A DNA stretch of 45,824 nt from Prevotella sp. (GCA_017474845.1 JAFVGS010000050.1:1-45824), one strand, 5' to 3'; counted from the stretch's first letter, positions 1 through 7,560 are shown. The notes: generated by a model not told the origin, from the sequence alone. Made by a program: numbers and translations.

Positions 1-1
1 C

Positions 2-454
2 GGCTTCGGAACGTTCAGTCCCTCTGTTGACGGACAGAAGCAGGGCAAGGTGAGTCTGGCAGACGCAGTGGCAGCCGGTCCCGAGGCGATGATCAACGGC
101 ATCAAGATCAACTTCAACCCCGAGAACTCCAAGGGCGAGAAACTCACGAGCCGCGCACTGAAGGACGACTGCATCTTCACCTTCGGCTACCTCGTGGAGA
201 GTGAGGTGCGCACGGTCGGTGGTAAGGAGCGTCGTGTGCAGAAGAAGACTCCGATCAGCTACCTGATGGCTCCCGCAGCCGACGGCAACAGCGGTGGCAG
301 CAATGGTGGTTCTCAGAGCGGCGGCACCCAGAACGGTGGAACCTCTGGCGGCGACAACGGCGGTAACACTGGCGGTGGAACCTCAGGCGGCGACAATGGC
401 GGCGGTGACAACGGCGGCGGTGGCAGCAACGGCGGAGGCAACGACGTGAACTGA
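2..454 (+). CDS. HU-related histone-like DNA-binding protein, 5' end missing
   Basis: The reading frame is open from base 2, so the start lies outside the window; about 150 residues are visible. It begins GFGTFSPSV and continues with an IKINFNP segment and a hydrophobic strand-rich stretch, which matches the Bacteroidota HU-related family (the putative histone-like DNA-binding proteins of about 120-170 residues) rather than classical 90-residue HU. The last 50 residues are almost pure Gly, Asn, Ser, Asp and Thr, a flexible low-complexity tail. The GTG at base 50 is internal and is not the start. A smalltalk gene follows after 20 bases, the usual partner of this family. Function beyond DNA binding is not shown by the sequence. 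Confidence 0.85.
   Translation, partial: GFGTFSPSVDGQKQGKVSLADAVAAGPEAMINGIKINFNPENSKGEKLTSRALKDDCIFTFGYLVESEVRTVGGKERRVQKKTPISYLMAPAADGNSGGSNGGSQSGGTQNGGTSGGDNGGNTGGGTSGGDNGGGDNGGGGSNGGGNDVN
283..451 (+). repeat. Gly/Asn/Ser-rich coding repeat
   Basis: Degenerate repeats of GGC/GGT codons with Asn, Asp, Ser and Thr form the tail of the HU-related protein. A block coding GGTSGGDNGG occurs twice, about 45 bases apart. Such tracts change length easily by slippage. Confidence 0.7.
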
Positions 455-474
455 TGGCTGACGTAGGAGGTTAG

Positions 475-588
475 ATGATGAAGAAGCAGCGGATTATTGA
501 GCTTGCGGTGAAGGTAGTAGTAGCCGCGCTCACCGCCTTCCTGACGGCACTGGGGACTACCAGTTGCATGGGACGCGGACCTTTTTAG
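475..588 (+). CDS. Smalltalk family small protein (37 aa)
   Basis: A 37-residue protein starting MMKKQRIIELAVKVV and ending in TTSCMGRGPF. It has a basic N-terminus, one hydrophobic helix (about residues 7-29) and a Cys at 31 in a TSC context that resembles a lipobox-like end. Size, composition and position directly after an HU-related gene match the Bacteroidota family annotated as smalltalk protein, a product of small-ORF surveys of human microbiomes whose function is unknown. AGGAGG at 464-469 gives an unusually good ribosome binding site for this phylum. Either of two adjacent ATG codons (475 or 478) could be the start. A strong terminator follows at 639. Confidence 0.75.
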   Translation: MMKKQRIIELAVKVVVAALTAFLTALGTTSCMGRGPF

Positions 589-638
589 CCACAGATGACA
601 CAGATGGTCACAGAGGAAGCGATTATCACAGAGACAGC

Positions 639-672
639 AATCCCTCGCCACTCGGCGGGGGATTATTGTTTT
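639..672 (+). terminator. Rho-independent terminator after smalltalk gene
   Basis: An 11-bp stem (639-649 with 654-664, one G-U pair) and a 4-nt ACTC loop are followed by ATTGTTTT. It closes the HU-related/smalltalk unit. The 50 bases before it contain a CACAGATGA-like run with a 9-10 nt period. Confidence 0.85.
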
Positions 673-705
673 CACACCACTTTATTTCTTAAAATATCTT
701 AAACC

Positions 706-738
706 TTTGTCAAAAACATGCAACCTTTTGTACTTTTG
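706..738 (+). promoter_or_regulatory. Bacteroidota promoter for the lipoprotein-sigma operon
   Basis: TTTG at 706-709, a 21-nt spacer and TACTTTTG at 731-738 fit the primary sigma consensus of the phylum (-33 TTTG, -7 TAnnTTTG). The first gene starts 39 bases later. No other clear promoter is seen until 5345, so the six genes downstream are probably one transcript. Confidence 0.7.
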
Positions 739-777
739 CAGTTATAGCTATAGACGAACGATTAAAATGGAATAGTC

Positions 778-1566
778 ATGAAACTGATGAAAAGACTGGC
801 AATGACACTCATAGTGACCACATTTCTGGCAGCCTGCTCGACGGACGGAACTGATGTGGACGGTGGTTACATCGATGAAAACGGGAATTTCATCCCCACG
901 ACAGAGGTATGGACGGTGACTATCGAGCCAGAGTACGTGATCGGCGGCTCCTACTGGGGAGCCTACACGGGAATCAATCCGCAGATGGAAGCCGTCGACA
1001 ACAACGGCAAGACAAGCGGAAGATTCTTCCTCGGCGAGATTGAGGGCTTCAAATTTGAGGAGGGCTACCGCTACGTCCTCTCTGTAGAGGCAACGATGAC
1101 GGACCCGAGAATTGCAGACTGCGGCAAATACACGTTTAAATTAAGAGAGGTGCTGAGCAAGACGTATGTAGGCATCCGCACGGAGGGGCAGCGCGAGGTG
1201 ACGATGGACGTGAGGGTGGTGATGATGTGGCCAAACCTGACGTCGGCGCAGGGTATCCTCTATCTCAGCGGACAGGCCACTGACGGCAGCGAGACGCTCG
1301 ACATGGGGCAGTGCGAGATTTTCAGGGCCGATGCGGATTTGCACAACGCAAACGACTGGCGGAGGAGTTTGAGCTGTCACGTCACCAGAATGAGCCTGAC
1401 CATCACGCCGTCTGAGCGTCCAGTATTCGGCAGCCACTGCTATCGCATCCGCCTGAAGGAGGTGATCAGCCGTCAGAAACTGGAGGACGACAGTGTAGTC
1501 ATCGCGCCTTCGGAAGAAGCCTATCGCCAGAAGTGCGAGGAAGTGCTCTATGGCATCAATCATTAA
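778..1566 (+). CDS. Lipoprotein with DUF4377-like domain
   Basis: 262 residues. The N-terminus is a type II signal peptide with lipobox LAAC (Cys20), followed by an acidic linker, so surface or periplasmic lipoprotein is likely. Residues about 44-130 (VWTVTIEPEYVIGGSYWGAY, INPQ, EIEGFKFEEGYRYVLSVEA, then CGKYTFKLREVLSK) have the layout of DUF4377, a small beta-rich domain seen in Bacteroidales lipoproteins. A related closing motif, CYRIRLKEVISRQ, recurs near residue 220, so the C-terminal half may be a diverged second copy. It is the first gene of the operon that ends with an ECF sigma factor and its membrane partner. The biochemical role is unknown. Confidence 0.7.
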   Translation: MKLMKRLAMTLIVTTFLAACSTDGTDVDGGYIDENGNFIPTTEVWTVTIEPEYVIGGSYWGAYTGINPQMEAVDNNGKTSGRFFLGEIEGFKFEEGYRYVLSVEATMTDPRIADCGKYTFKLREVLSKTYVGIRTEGQREVTMDVRVVMMWPNLTSAQGILYLSGQATDGSETLDMGQCEIFRADADLHNANDWRRSLSCHVTRMSLTITPSERPVFGSHCYRIRLKEVISRQKLEDDSVVIAPSEEAYRQKCEEVLYGINH

Positions 1567-1604
1567 TAAAACTAATGGAATTAATAACATAAAGAATAAG
1601 GAAT

Positions 1605-2018
1605 ATGAAGAAAAATGTGTTTATTTCGTTGTTTGTCATAAGTATGACGACATTGGGTATTTTAGCATGCAGCAGCGATTCTGACCATGTGGGAGCCGAT
1701 GGCATAGAGACAACTGAGCCATTTGCCACAGCAGAGATCGATACACTGTCTTTGGATCTACTACCTGAATGGATTGCTGAAAAAGTGAAACCAGTTGAGG
1801 AACTTGGTGATCTTTATCACATGTTTTCCGTCTATCAATGTATGTGGAAAGGGAATCTTTATTACTTCATTTTTGACCCAGTGAAGTCCTGCATCTATTG
1901 TGATTCGGTGTATTATCCTGACGGCAAGGTGGTTGAATGGGAAGATGAAGAACAAACCCAGGCATTTGGTCGTGAAAGTACTGATTGGATACTTCTTTAT
2001 AGATATGGATATAAATAA
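1605..2018 (+). CDS. Small hypothetical lipoprotein
   Basis: 137 residues with signal peptide and lipobox ILAC (Cys22), then SSDSDH. The mature part contains WKGNLYYFIFDPVKSCIYCDSV and a YYPDGKVVEW stretch. The layout (compact, aromatic-rich, two Cys close together, a D-G-K turn) recalls small Bacteroidales lipoproteins of the DUF6970 kind, but the match is only by eye. It lies 38 bases after the DUF4377-like lipoprotein and 7 bases before the next one, so it is cotranscribed. Base composition is more AT-rich than its neighbours. No function can be assigned. Confidence 0.65.
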   Translation: MKKNVFISLFVISMTTLGILACSSDSDHVGADGIETTEPFATAEIDTLSLDLLPEWIAEKVKPVEELGDLYHMFSVYQCMWKGNLYYFIFDPVKSCIYCDSVYYPDGKVVEWEDEEQTQAFGRESTDWILLYRYGYK

Positions 2019-2025
2019 ATAAGGT

Positions 2026-2811
2026 ATGAAACAGTTTGGATTATTATTTGTAGTTTTGAGTTTAGCATTGGTCACATCGTGCTCGAAGGACGAGGACAAC
2101 ACGGAACCCGTTATCCCTATGGCGAGTCGAGAACTGACAGGCGAGTTCGAGGTTACATGGGACCATGTGGAAGACTCTACAGTTAAAACCATCATGGTAA
2201 ACAACGAATACATCATCATTGATGAACTGCCTACAGAAGGCCTCTTTAAAAGTATTGCGACGGACATACAGGATGCTTGTCTCAATCATCCTGAAATAAA
2301 GGCAAATTTGGCCGATTCCATCGGGAATATCTTCTTCGCTTCATCTTATAAGTATCCCAAAACAGACTTGGAGATTAAGTATCAATTGGATTCCTATCAA
2401 GCCCCTTTCTATACCACATCGATCTATAGCATCAGGAACAATTGGTCAGAAACCAGTTATAACATCAATATCGATTACGAACCTCCTCACATTGGGGAAA
2501 CCATAGTCATCGGCCCTGCTGAACCAAATACCATTTCATTTGGAGTCGAGGCTGACGGCGTGCCCTATCGCATCGATCTGGTCAGTAAGAATCATGAATG
2601 TTCCGCAGAGTTTAACATGAATACAGGGTTGTGGAGATTCCAATACTGGTTTAACACCTACAGATTCATAAATCTACAAACTGGCCAACATTGGGACATG
2701 AAAGTTGTTTGGGAATTTTTACCTCGTAGGACTAAAGAAGACACCATACTTCTGGGGTTCTATGCTACAAAATTAACAGGCTCCGTCGAAGAAAGAGTCA
2801 TCTTCCATTAA
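2026..2811 (+). CDS. Lipoprotein, paralogue of the next gene (DUF4840-like)
   Basis: 261 residues with signal peptide and lipobox VTSC (Cys19) followed by SKDEDN. The body is beta-rich. Near residue 180-210 it has VEADGVPYRIDLVSKN and then FNMNTGLWRFQYW, which aligns with IEDVEYHIVLKGIKE and FNTGLWTVAI in the next protein. The two genes also share the MGLAVITSCSKD/LALVTSCSKD leader, so they look like an old tandem duplication. The layout resembles DUF4840 lipoproteins of Bacteroides, which I cannot confirm. Cotranscription with the sigma factor is likely: the spacing on both sides is 7 and 24 bases. Confidence 0.65.
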   Translation: MKQFGLLFVVLSLALVTSCSKDEDNTEPVIPMASRELTGEFEVTWDHVEDSTVKTIMVNNEYIIIDELPTEGLFKSIATDIQDACLNHPEIKANLADSIGNIFFASSYKYPKTDLEIKYQLDSYQAPFYTTSIYSIRNNWSETSYNINIDYEPPHIGETIVIGPAEPNTISFGVEADGVPYRIDLVSKNHECSAEFNMNTGLWRFQYWFNTYRFINLQTGQHWDMKVVWEFLPRRTKEDTILLGFYATKLTGSVEERVIFH

Positions 2812-2835
2812 AGGATCAGCAATATAAGAATTGTT

Positions 2836-3519
2836 ATGAGACGACTTGAGATTATATTGATAAGTATGGGTCTGGCTGTGATCACGTCTTGTTCGAAAGA
2901 CAGGATTGATGACGAAATTGCCAGATTGGATCCAGCTACAATACAAAACACATCTGACAATCTTGCACTTGAGGGCACGTTCTGGGGCGAGTGGAGGCTG
3001 AGCAAGTATGGAATGACCTGCGAGGGACAGATAGAAGTGACGAAAGACGAAATAGCCTTCGACGTGCCTGCCGACTACCTCTTCCCGAGGTTAGGCATCG
3101 TTACTGAGGAGAGGAAGGCTAAGTATCCCGAGGAGCCGCTCTTTACGTCCGATTCTGCTCCTTCATACTCTAACACCAGACAGGTGATGGTCTGTTCGCT
3201 GCAGGGATACTCAGAAGCTGCCACCTATAGTCAACTAAGCAACAGACAAGGTATAGAAATTACGACGGTTGGTGATCTCTTGTTTGATGTCAAGATCGAA
3301 GACGTGGAGTATCATATTGTGCTGAAGGGTATCAAAGAGAAACCTACTGCAGTATTTGACTTCAATACAGGACTATGGACGGTGGCGATACCTATAGATA
3401 CGGTCACCATCACAAACAAGACAACAGGCACCTCTATCACATCGACATTCATCGATGAAGAGGCACCGGACAAGTCTGCCTGGCTATTCGTATTCAGGGC
3501 TGCAAAAAGAATCAAATAG
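2836..3519 (+). CDS. Lipoprotein, paralogue of the preceding gene
   Basis: 227 residues, lipobox ITSC (Cys19), then SKDRIDDE. The mature part begins with LEGTFWGEWRL, a lipocalin-like strand pattern, and ends with the FDFNTGLWTV motif shared with the preceding lipoprotein, followed by a strand and a short basic tail (RAAKRIK). Its stop lies three bases before the GTG of the sigma factor gene, so translation is probably coupled. Being next to the sigma and anti-sigma pair, it may be part of the stimulus-sensing or effector side of that system; this is inference from position only. Confidence 0.65.
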   Translation: MRRLEIILISMGLAVITSCSKDRIDDEIARLDPATIQNTSDNLALEGTFWGEWRLSKYGMTCEGQIEVTKDEIAFDVPADYLFPRLGIVTEERKAKYPEEPLFTSDSAPSYSNTRQVMVCSLQGYSEAATYSQLSNRQGIEITTVGDLLFDVKIEDVEYHIVLKGIKEKPTAVFDFNTGLWTVAIPIDTVTITNKTTGTSITSTFIDEEAPDKSAWLFVFRAAKRIK

Positions 3520-3522
3520 GTC

Positions 3523-4074
3523 GTGCAGGAGACAGAACGACAGCTGATAGAGGCGATACAGGCTGGAGACAGGGAGGCGTTGCGGCGGCTCTATGAACGA
3601 TACTCCAGATATGCGATGGGTGTGAGCCTGCGGATCGTGCCTGAGCGGGAAGACGCGCTCGACATCGTACAGGACACCTTCGTCAGCATCCTTACCACCA
3701 TCGGCACCTTCGAATATCGCGGCGAGGGCTCGCTGAGGAACTGGGTGGCGAAGATCACCACGAACCGTGCCCTCGACTGGCTGAAGCATCACGACAGACA
3801 GCTGCTCTCTGACCAATTGCCCGATGAAATCGAAGAAGAGGAGGAAGAAACGCCCCTCGAGGAGGTGCCTCCAGACATACTGAGCGGGATGATCGACCGT
3901 CTGCCCCAAACAAGCAGGATCATCGTCAACCTGCACGTCTTCGGACAGATGCCGCACAAAGAGATCGCCCAAAGGCTGGGCATCAACGAAAAGACATCAA
4001 TGTCACAACTCTCACGGGCCAAACGGCTGCTCGCAATGATGATAAAAGAATACTTAAACTCACAAGGGATATGA
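3523..4074 (+). CDS. ECF RNA polymerase sigma factor
   Basis: 183 residues. Region 2 spans about residues 8-86, with DALDIVQDTFVSI (core binding) and GSLRNWVAKITTNRALDWLK (-10 recognition). An acidic linker (EIEEEEEETPLEE) follows, and region 4 occupies about 127-180, with LPQTSRIIVNLHVFGQMPHK and a helix-turn-helix ending SRAKRLL. Length and layout are those of Bacteroidota sigma-70 family ECF factors. The start is GTG, three bases after the upstream stop; no better upstream start is visible. The stop overlaps the next gene by four bases (ATGA), the usual arrangement with an anti-sigma factor. It most likely drives its own regulon in response to an envelope signal. Confidence 0.92.
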   Translation: MQETERQLIEAIQAGDREALRRLYERYSRYAMGVSLRIVPEREDALDIVQDTFVSILTTIGTFEYRGEGSLRNWVAKITTNRALDWLKHHDRQLLSDQLPDEIEEEEEETPLEEVPPDILSGMIDRLPQTSRIIVNLHVFGQMPHKEIAQRLGINEKTSMSQLSRAKRLLAMMIKEYLNSQGI

Positions 4075-5345
4075 AACAGGATAGGCAACAGACAGGCAAA
4101 CACGGTCCTGAAAAGGACTGGGCCCAGCGGCTGCGCGACCATCTGGCTGACTATGAAGCGCCTGTGCCTGATGATCTGTGGGAGAAGATCGAGGCGAGAC
4201 TGCCGAAGGAGGTAGTATGTCCGACGCCGACTCCGAAGAAAAAGGCAAGGACCGTGCCTTTGTGGGCGAGATGGGCTGCGGTAGCGGCGGTGTTTGTGGG
4301 AGGATTGGTGATTTTGTGGAAGGTAGAAGGTGGTATGTGGCGCTCGGCCGAAGGACGCTTGCTACCGGAGGGACGCAAGAATGAGAATAGATATGAGGCG
4401 GATCAGACCACCCCACCTAAAGGCACCCCTCCTAACTTAGGAGGGGAAAGCTGCGCACAGGGTAAGATCACACCCAAAGAGACGATTTCATCGGACGAAA
4501 AGACGGAGAAAGAGTCGGCAGAAAAGCCCATTCAGCCCATTCAGTCCATTTTATCTGAAGAAAAGCCCATTCTACCCATTCAGCCCATTTTATCTGAAGA
4601 AAAGCCCAAAGAGTCTGAGAAGCACCCAGAGGACGTAATTCGCGAGTTGGATCGGAAGATTATGGAATATGAACAGCGGCGAAGCCATAAAGCATCCCTC
4701 AACCTCTACGCCTCTAACGGCTTCGGCAACCAGTCGTTCCGCAACGGTGTGCTGATGAGCCCGGAACTGCTCGCCAATTACGATTACTATACGAATCCCA
4801 GTAGCGTTGGTACGCGTGGCGGCAACAGTCCTGTCTATCTGGCGAACCACGAGGAGCGGCAACAGTTCTACCAGCCCATCTCATTCGGACTGAGCGTGAA
4901 TATCCCCATTTCATCGGGTTTCTCCGCATCGTCGGGTGTCGTCTATACCCGTCTGCGCTCTGACTTCACGAGTATCGCGAACAGTCTCGTCTACGAACGG
5001 CAGCAGACACTCCACTATGTGGGCATCCCGCTGACGGTACAGTATAACGTGTGGCAATGGCGCGGGCTGAATGTCTATGCGACGGCTGGGGGACAAGTGG
5101 ACTTCAATGTGAAGGCGAACGTGACGACGGAGGGTTCGGAGACAACGTTGGAAAAGGACGACTTGCAGTGGTCGGTGAATGCGGCTGTTGGCTTGCAGTA
5201 TAATTTCATCCCGCAATTAGGCATCTATGCCGAGCCAGGCGTGAAGCACTACTTCGACAACGGCAGTCACATCCAGAACTTCTTCAAACACCGCCCCACG
5301 AACTTCAACCTTCAGATTGGACTGAGACTAAACATGGGCAAATAA
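4071..5345 (+). CDS. Dual membrane-spanning anti-sigma-like protein with outer-membrane barrel (Dma-like)
   Basis: 424 residues. Residues 1-62 are soluble and contain APVPDDLWEKIEARLP, a motif common to cytoplasmic N-termini of Bacteroidota anti-sigma proteins, followed by KKKAR (positive inside). Residues 64-84 form one transmembrane helix (VPLWARWAAVAAVFVGGLVI). Residues about 88-205 are a low-complexity, Pro/Glu-rich linker. Residues about 206-424 are alternating strands ending in NFNLQIGLRLNMGK, an outer-membrane beta-barrel of the PF13568 kind. One chain would then cross both membranes, as described for the Dma proteins of Bacteroides thetaiotaomicron that control ECF sigma factors and vesiculation. 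The ATGA overlap with the sigma gene supports this. The linker contains two repeat-derived stretches listed separately. Confidence 0.8.
   Translation: MKQDRQQTGKHGPEKDWAQRLRDHLADYEAPVPDDLWEKIEARLPKEVVCPTPTPKKKARTVPLWARWAAVAAVFVGGLVILWKVEGGMWRSAEGRLLPEGRKNENRYEADQTTPPKGTPPNLGGESCAQGKITPKETISSDEKTEKESAEKPIQPIQSILSEEKPILPIQPILSEEKPKESEKHPEDVIRELDRKIMEYEQRRSHKASLNLYASNGFGNQSFRNGVLMSPELLANYDYYTNPSSVGTRGGNSPVYLANHEERQQFYQPISFGLSVNIPISSGFSASSGVVYTRLRSDFTSIANSLVYERQQTLHYVGIPLTVQYNVWQWRGLNVYATAGGQVDFNVKANVTTEGSETTLEKDDLQWSVNAAVGLQYNFIPQLGIYAEPGVKHYFDNGSHIQNFFKHRPTNFNLQIGLRLNMGK
4426..4446 (+). repeat. Perfect palindrome inside the linker coding region
   Basis: Arms CCCCTCCTAA and TTAGGAGGGG flank one C, a 21-base palindrome lying in frame in the periplasmic linker of the Dma-like protein and coding part of TPPNLGG. 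A related hairpin with a CCCCTCCT core lies at 10473-10492 at a gene end. Confidence 0.85.
4521..4611 (+). repeat. 39-base (13-residue) tandem repeat in the linker
   Basis: Two full units of 39 bases start at 4521 and 4560, and a partial third starts at 4599. They encode EKPIQPIQSILSE, EKPILPIQPILSE and EKPKESE. Inside each unit the sequence CCCATTCAG repeats with a 9-base period. The tract would let the periplasmic linker change length in 13-residue steps. Confidence 0.85.
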
Positions 5346-5426
5346 CAAACCACTAATTACACGAATTTCACTAATTTTGCTGCGCATGAATAATTAGTTT
5401 AATTAGTGTAATTAGTGGTTGTTATT
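5341..5426. terminator. Bidirectional hairpin overlapping both convergent stop codons
   Basis: The 5' arm 5341-5376 pairs with 5392-5426 over about 35 bp, with three mismatches and one bulge. The 5' arm is three 9-base units (CACTAATTA, CACGAATTT, CACTAATTT; 5351-5377). The TAA of the Dma-like gene (5343-5345) and the reverse TAA of the response regulator (5422-5424) both lie inside the arms. It probably ends transcription from both sides. Confidence 0.8.
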
Positions 5427-6120
5427 CTACTAATAATTGTAGGCCGACGCCGCGGACGGTCTTGAGCTGGATGCGGGGTTCGTCGGAGAGGAGCTTGCGG
5501 AGCTTGTTGACGAAGACATCGAGGGAACGGGAGGCGAAATAGTCATCTTCGGTGTTCCAGAAGCGGCTGAGGATCGCCTCACGGCGCACGACGTTGTTCT
5601 TGTTCTCTGCCAGCAGTTGGAGGATCTGCGCCTCGCGCACGGTGATGGTCTGCGAGAGGTTGGTCTCGTCGTTGCGCAGTGTGGCGTGATCAGCGTCGAG
5701 GGTGTACTTGCCGAGCCGATAGTGGCTGGTCTCCTTCTGCGTCTTCGCCCCACCCCGCATCTTCATCAGCGCCTGGATATGGGCGTCGAGCTCTTCGGGC
5801 ACGAAGGGTTTCTTCACGTAGTTGTTGATGCCGAGCCGGTAGCCGGCCTTCACGTCGTTGGGCGAAGTGAGGGCCGAGGTGAAGATGATGATCACGTCGC
5901 CGTCGGTTTCACGGATGCGCTCCACCATCTCAAAGCCGTTCATCACGGGCATGTCGATGTCGGATATAATGACGTCGGGGCGGGTCTCCTGCCAGGCCTG
6001 GAGGCCTTCCTTGCCGTTGGTGGCGGTGGTCACGGAGTAGCCGCCGATGATGTCCTCGAGACCGGTCTTCTCGATATACGCTAACGATGCGTCGTCTTCA
6101 ACCAAGAGTAGTTTGATCAT
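5422..6120 (-). CDS. Response regulator, OmpR family
   Basis: 232 residues. The receiver domain (about 1-120) has the acidic pocket VEDD (residues 7-10), phospho-acceptor Asp54 in IISDIDMPVMNG, the conserved Thr/Ser in FTSA and the conserved Lys in YVKKPF. The winged-helix effector (about 130-232) ends in SLDVFVNKLRKLL and VRGVGLQLL, characteristic of OmpR/PhoB proteins. It overlaps nothing but starts 2 bases after its sensor kinase stop, forming a two-gene operon read right to left. The closest described type in Bacteroidales is RprY; I do not assign that name. Target genes cannot be read from the window. Confidence 0.92.
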   Translation of the reverse strand: MIKLLLVEDDASLAYIEKTGLEDIIGGYSVTTATNGKEGLQAWQETRPDVIISDIDMPVMNGFEMVERIRETDGDVIIIFTSALTSPNDVKAGYRLGINNYVKKPFVPEELDAHIQALMKMRGGAKTQKETSHYRLGKYTLDADHATLRNDETNLSQTITVREAQILQLLAENKNNVVRREAILSRFWNTEDDYFASRSLDVFVNKLRKLLSDEPRIQLKTVRGVGLQLLVE

Positions 6121-6122
6121 AA

Positions 6123-7415
6123 TTATTGTTTGGGAATAAATAACGTGAATTCGGAGTATTTGTCTTTCTCGCTGGTGACGGTGACCTTGCCGCCGTGGGC
6201 CTGCATGACCTGATCGACGTAGTTGAGACCGAGGCCGAAGCCGGAGACACCGCCCTTGCGGTTCTGTTCGTGGACGGCCGCACGGCCGAACTTGTCGAAG
6301 ATGATGCGCTGGTCGTCGCGGGAGATGCCGATGCCGTTGTCGCGCACCTTCAACAGGACGTACCTGTCGCTGTCCTGCGTGGTGATGCTGATCTCGATGT
6401 TTTCCTTCGAGTACTTGATGGCGTTGTCGACGAGATTGGAGATGGCTTCGGCGAGGTATTGTTCATCGGCGAGGACGTGACGGACGAGTAAATCTACGAT
6501 GAAATCGATATTTTTGTCCGTTTTCGCCTTCGCTTTCTCCACGATGTCGGCGATGACGGGCTCGAGGTTGACGTCCTGTTTGTTGAGGATGAGCTTCTTG
6601 TTTTCGAGCTTCGAGATGGTGAGCAGCTTGTTGACGAGGGCCAGCAGGTGCTCCGCCTCGCTCTCGATGATGGCGTAGTACTTCTCCTTGATCTCCGGTT
6701 TGTCGTCGACCTTGCCGCTGTGGAGGAACCGGGCGCCCATGATGATCGACGAGAGGGGCGACTTCATGTCGTGGACCATCGCGTAGGAGAAGTCGTTGCG
6801 GAGGTCGGCCATCATCTTCTGTTCGTCGAGATAGCGCAGCAGCCTCAGGAGGATGGCGCCGAAGAGGATGAGGATGATGGCGCTGGCGAGGAAGAGCGGA
6901 CTGAGCCGGCGGGCGAGCGACGGATAGGGATTGTTGAGGGCGAGCCGGATGCCGCGCGACTGGTCGCGGCGGGTGCTGAACACACGCGTCTTCAACGCTG
7001 TGGATGACAGGCGGTCGTTGTTCTGGCGGAGGATGCGGCCGTCGGCGTCGACTTCCATCACGGTGAAGTCACGGTCGAGGCTCACCACGCTGAGCAGCGA
7101 GTCGACATAGAGCGCGAGGGTGTCGAGCGACACTTCGGAGTGATAGAGATGACTCAATGCGTCGTTCATTCCCTCGACCGACGATTCCAGCGAGAGGTCG
7201 CCACGCAGATGGGGCAGGCTGAGCGTGTCGCCGACGGACACGATCTCCGCCCGCTCGTAACTCTCGTAGAACATGCCCCACGTGAGCTGGTTGCCGGCAC
7301 GCTCGGAGATGTCGCGCACGGCCGAACGGTAGGTCATCCACATGTAGAGTCCCAACAGCAGCATCACCGCTACCATCGCCCCTACGGACACATATTTATA
7401 TTTGTTTTTCTGCAT
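6123..7415 (-). CDS. Sensor histidine kinase
   Basis: About 430 residues. Start chosen at the ATG at 7415 (MQKNKYKYVSVGAM), because the longer frame begins with a TTG that lies inside the -7 promoter element. One transmembrane helix lies at about 10-28, then a periplasmic domain of about 130 residues and a second helix near 175-195. The dimerisation helix carries the phospho-acceptor His in AMVHDMKSPLSSI (about residue 214). The ATPase domain shows the N box (NLVDNAIKYS), G1 (VRDNGIGIS), F box and G2 (GFGLGLNYV). It is paired with the OmpR-type regulator downstream. It resembles RprX-type kinases. The mRNA appears to be nearly leaderless. Confidence 0.92.
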   Translation of the reverse strand: MQKNKYKYVSVGAMVAVMLLLGLYMWMTYRSAVRDISERAGNQLTWGMFYESYERAEIVSVGDTLSLPHLRGDLSLESSVEGMNDALSHLYHSEVSLDTLALYVDSLLSVVSLDRDFTVMEVDADGRILRQNNDRLSSTALKTRVFSTRRDQSRGIRLALNNPYPSLARRLSPLFLASAIILILFGAILLRLLRYLDEQKMMADLRNDFSYAMVHDMKSPLSSIIMGARFLHSGKVDDKPEIKEKYYAIIESEAEHLLALVNKLLTISKLENKKLILNKQDVNLEPVIADIVEKAKAKTDKNIDFIVDLLVRHVLADEQYLAEAISNLVDNAIKYSKENIEISITTQDSDRYVLLKVRDNGIGISRDDQRIIFDKFGRAAVHEQNRKGGVSGFGLGLNYVDQVMQAHGGKVTVTSEKDKYSEFTLFIPKQ

Positions 7416-7424
7416 ATTTGAGGG

Positions 7425-7456
7425 CAAAGTTAAGGCAAATATTTCACTTCTCCAAA
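7425..7456 (-). promoter_or_regulatory. Promoter of the two-component operon
   Basis: Read on the reverse strand: TTTG (7453-7456), 20-nt spacer, TAACTTTG (7425-7432), then 9 nt to the ATG. Both boxes match the phylum consensus at ideal spacing, so the transcript should begin only a few bases before the start codon. Confidence 0.75.
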
Positions 7457-7509
7457 AGAATTAACGTAAAGATAACATTTAAATAACCTTAAATGCATGT
7501 AGTTTTTCA

Positions 7510-7517
7510 TACCTTTG
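7510..7517 (+). promoter_or_regulatory. Putative -7 element upstream of the DUF3836-like gene
   Basis: TACCTTTG fits TAnnTTTG and lies 43 bases before the start codon. No TTTG is found at the expected -33 position, so the promoter may need an activator or be weak. Confidence 0.45.
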
Positions 7518-7560
7518 CAGCGTCTAACAGGCAAAAGTTTAATTTTAAAAGCAAAGAGTT

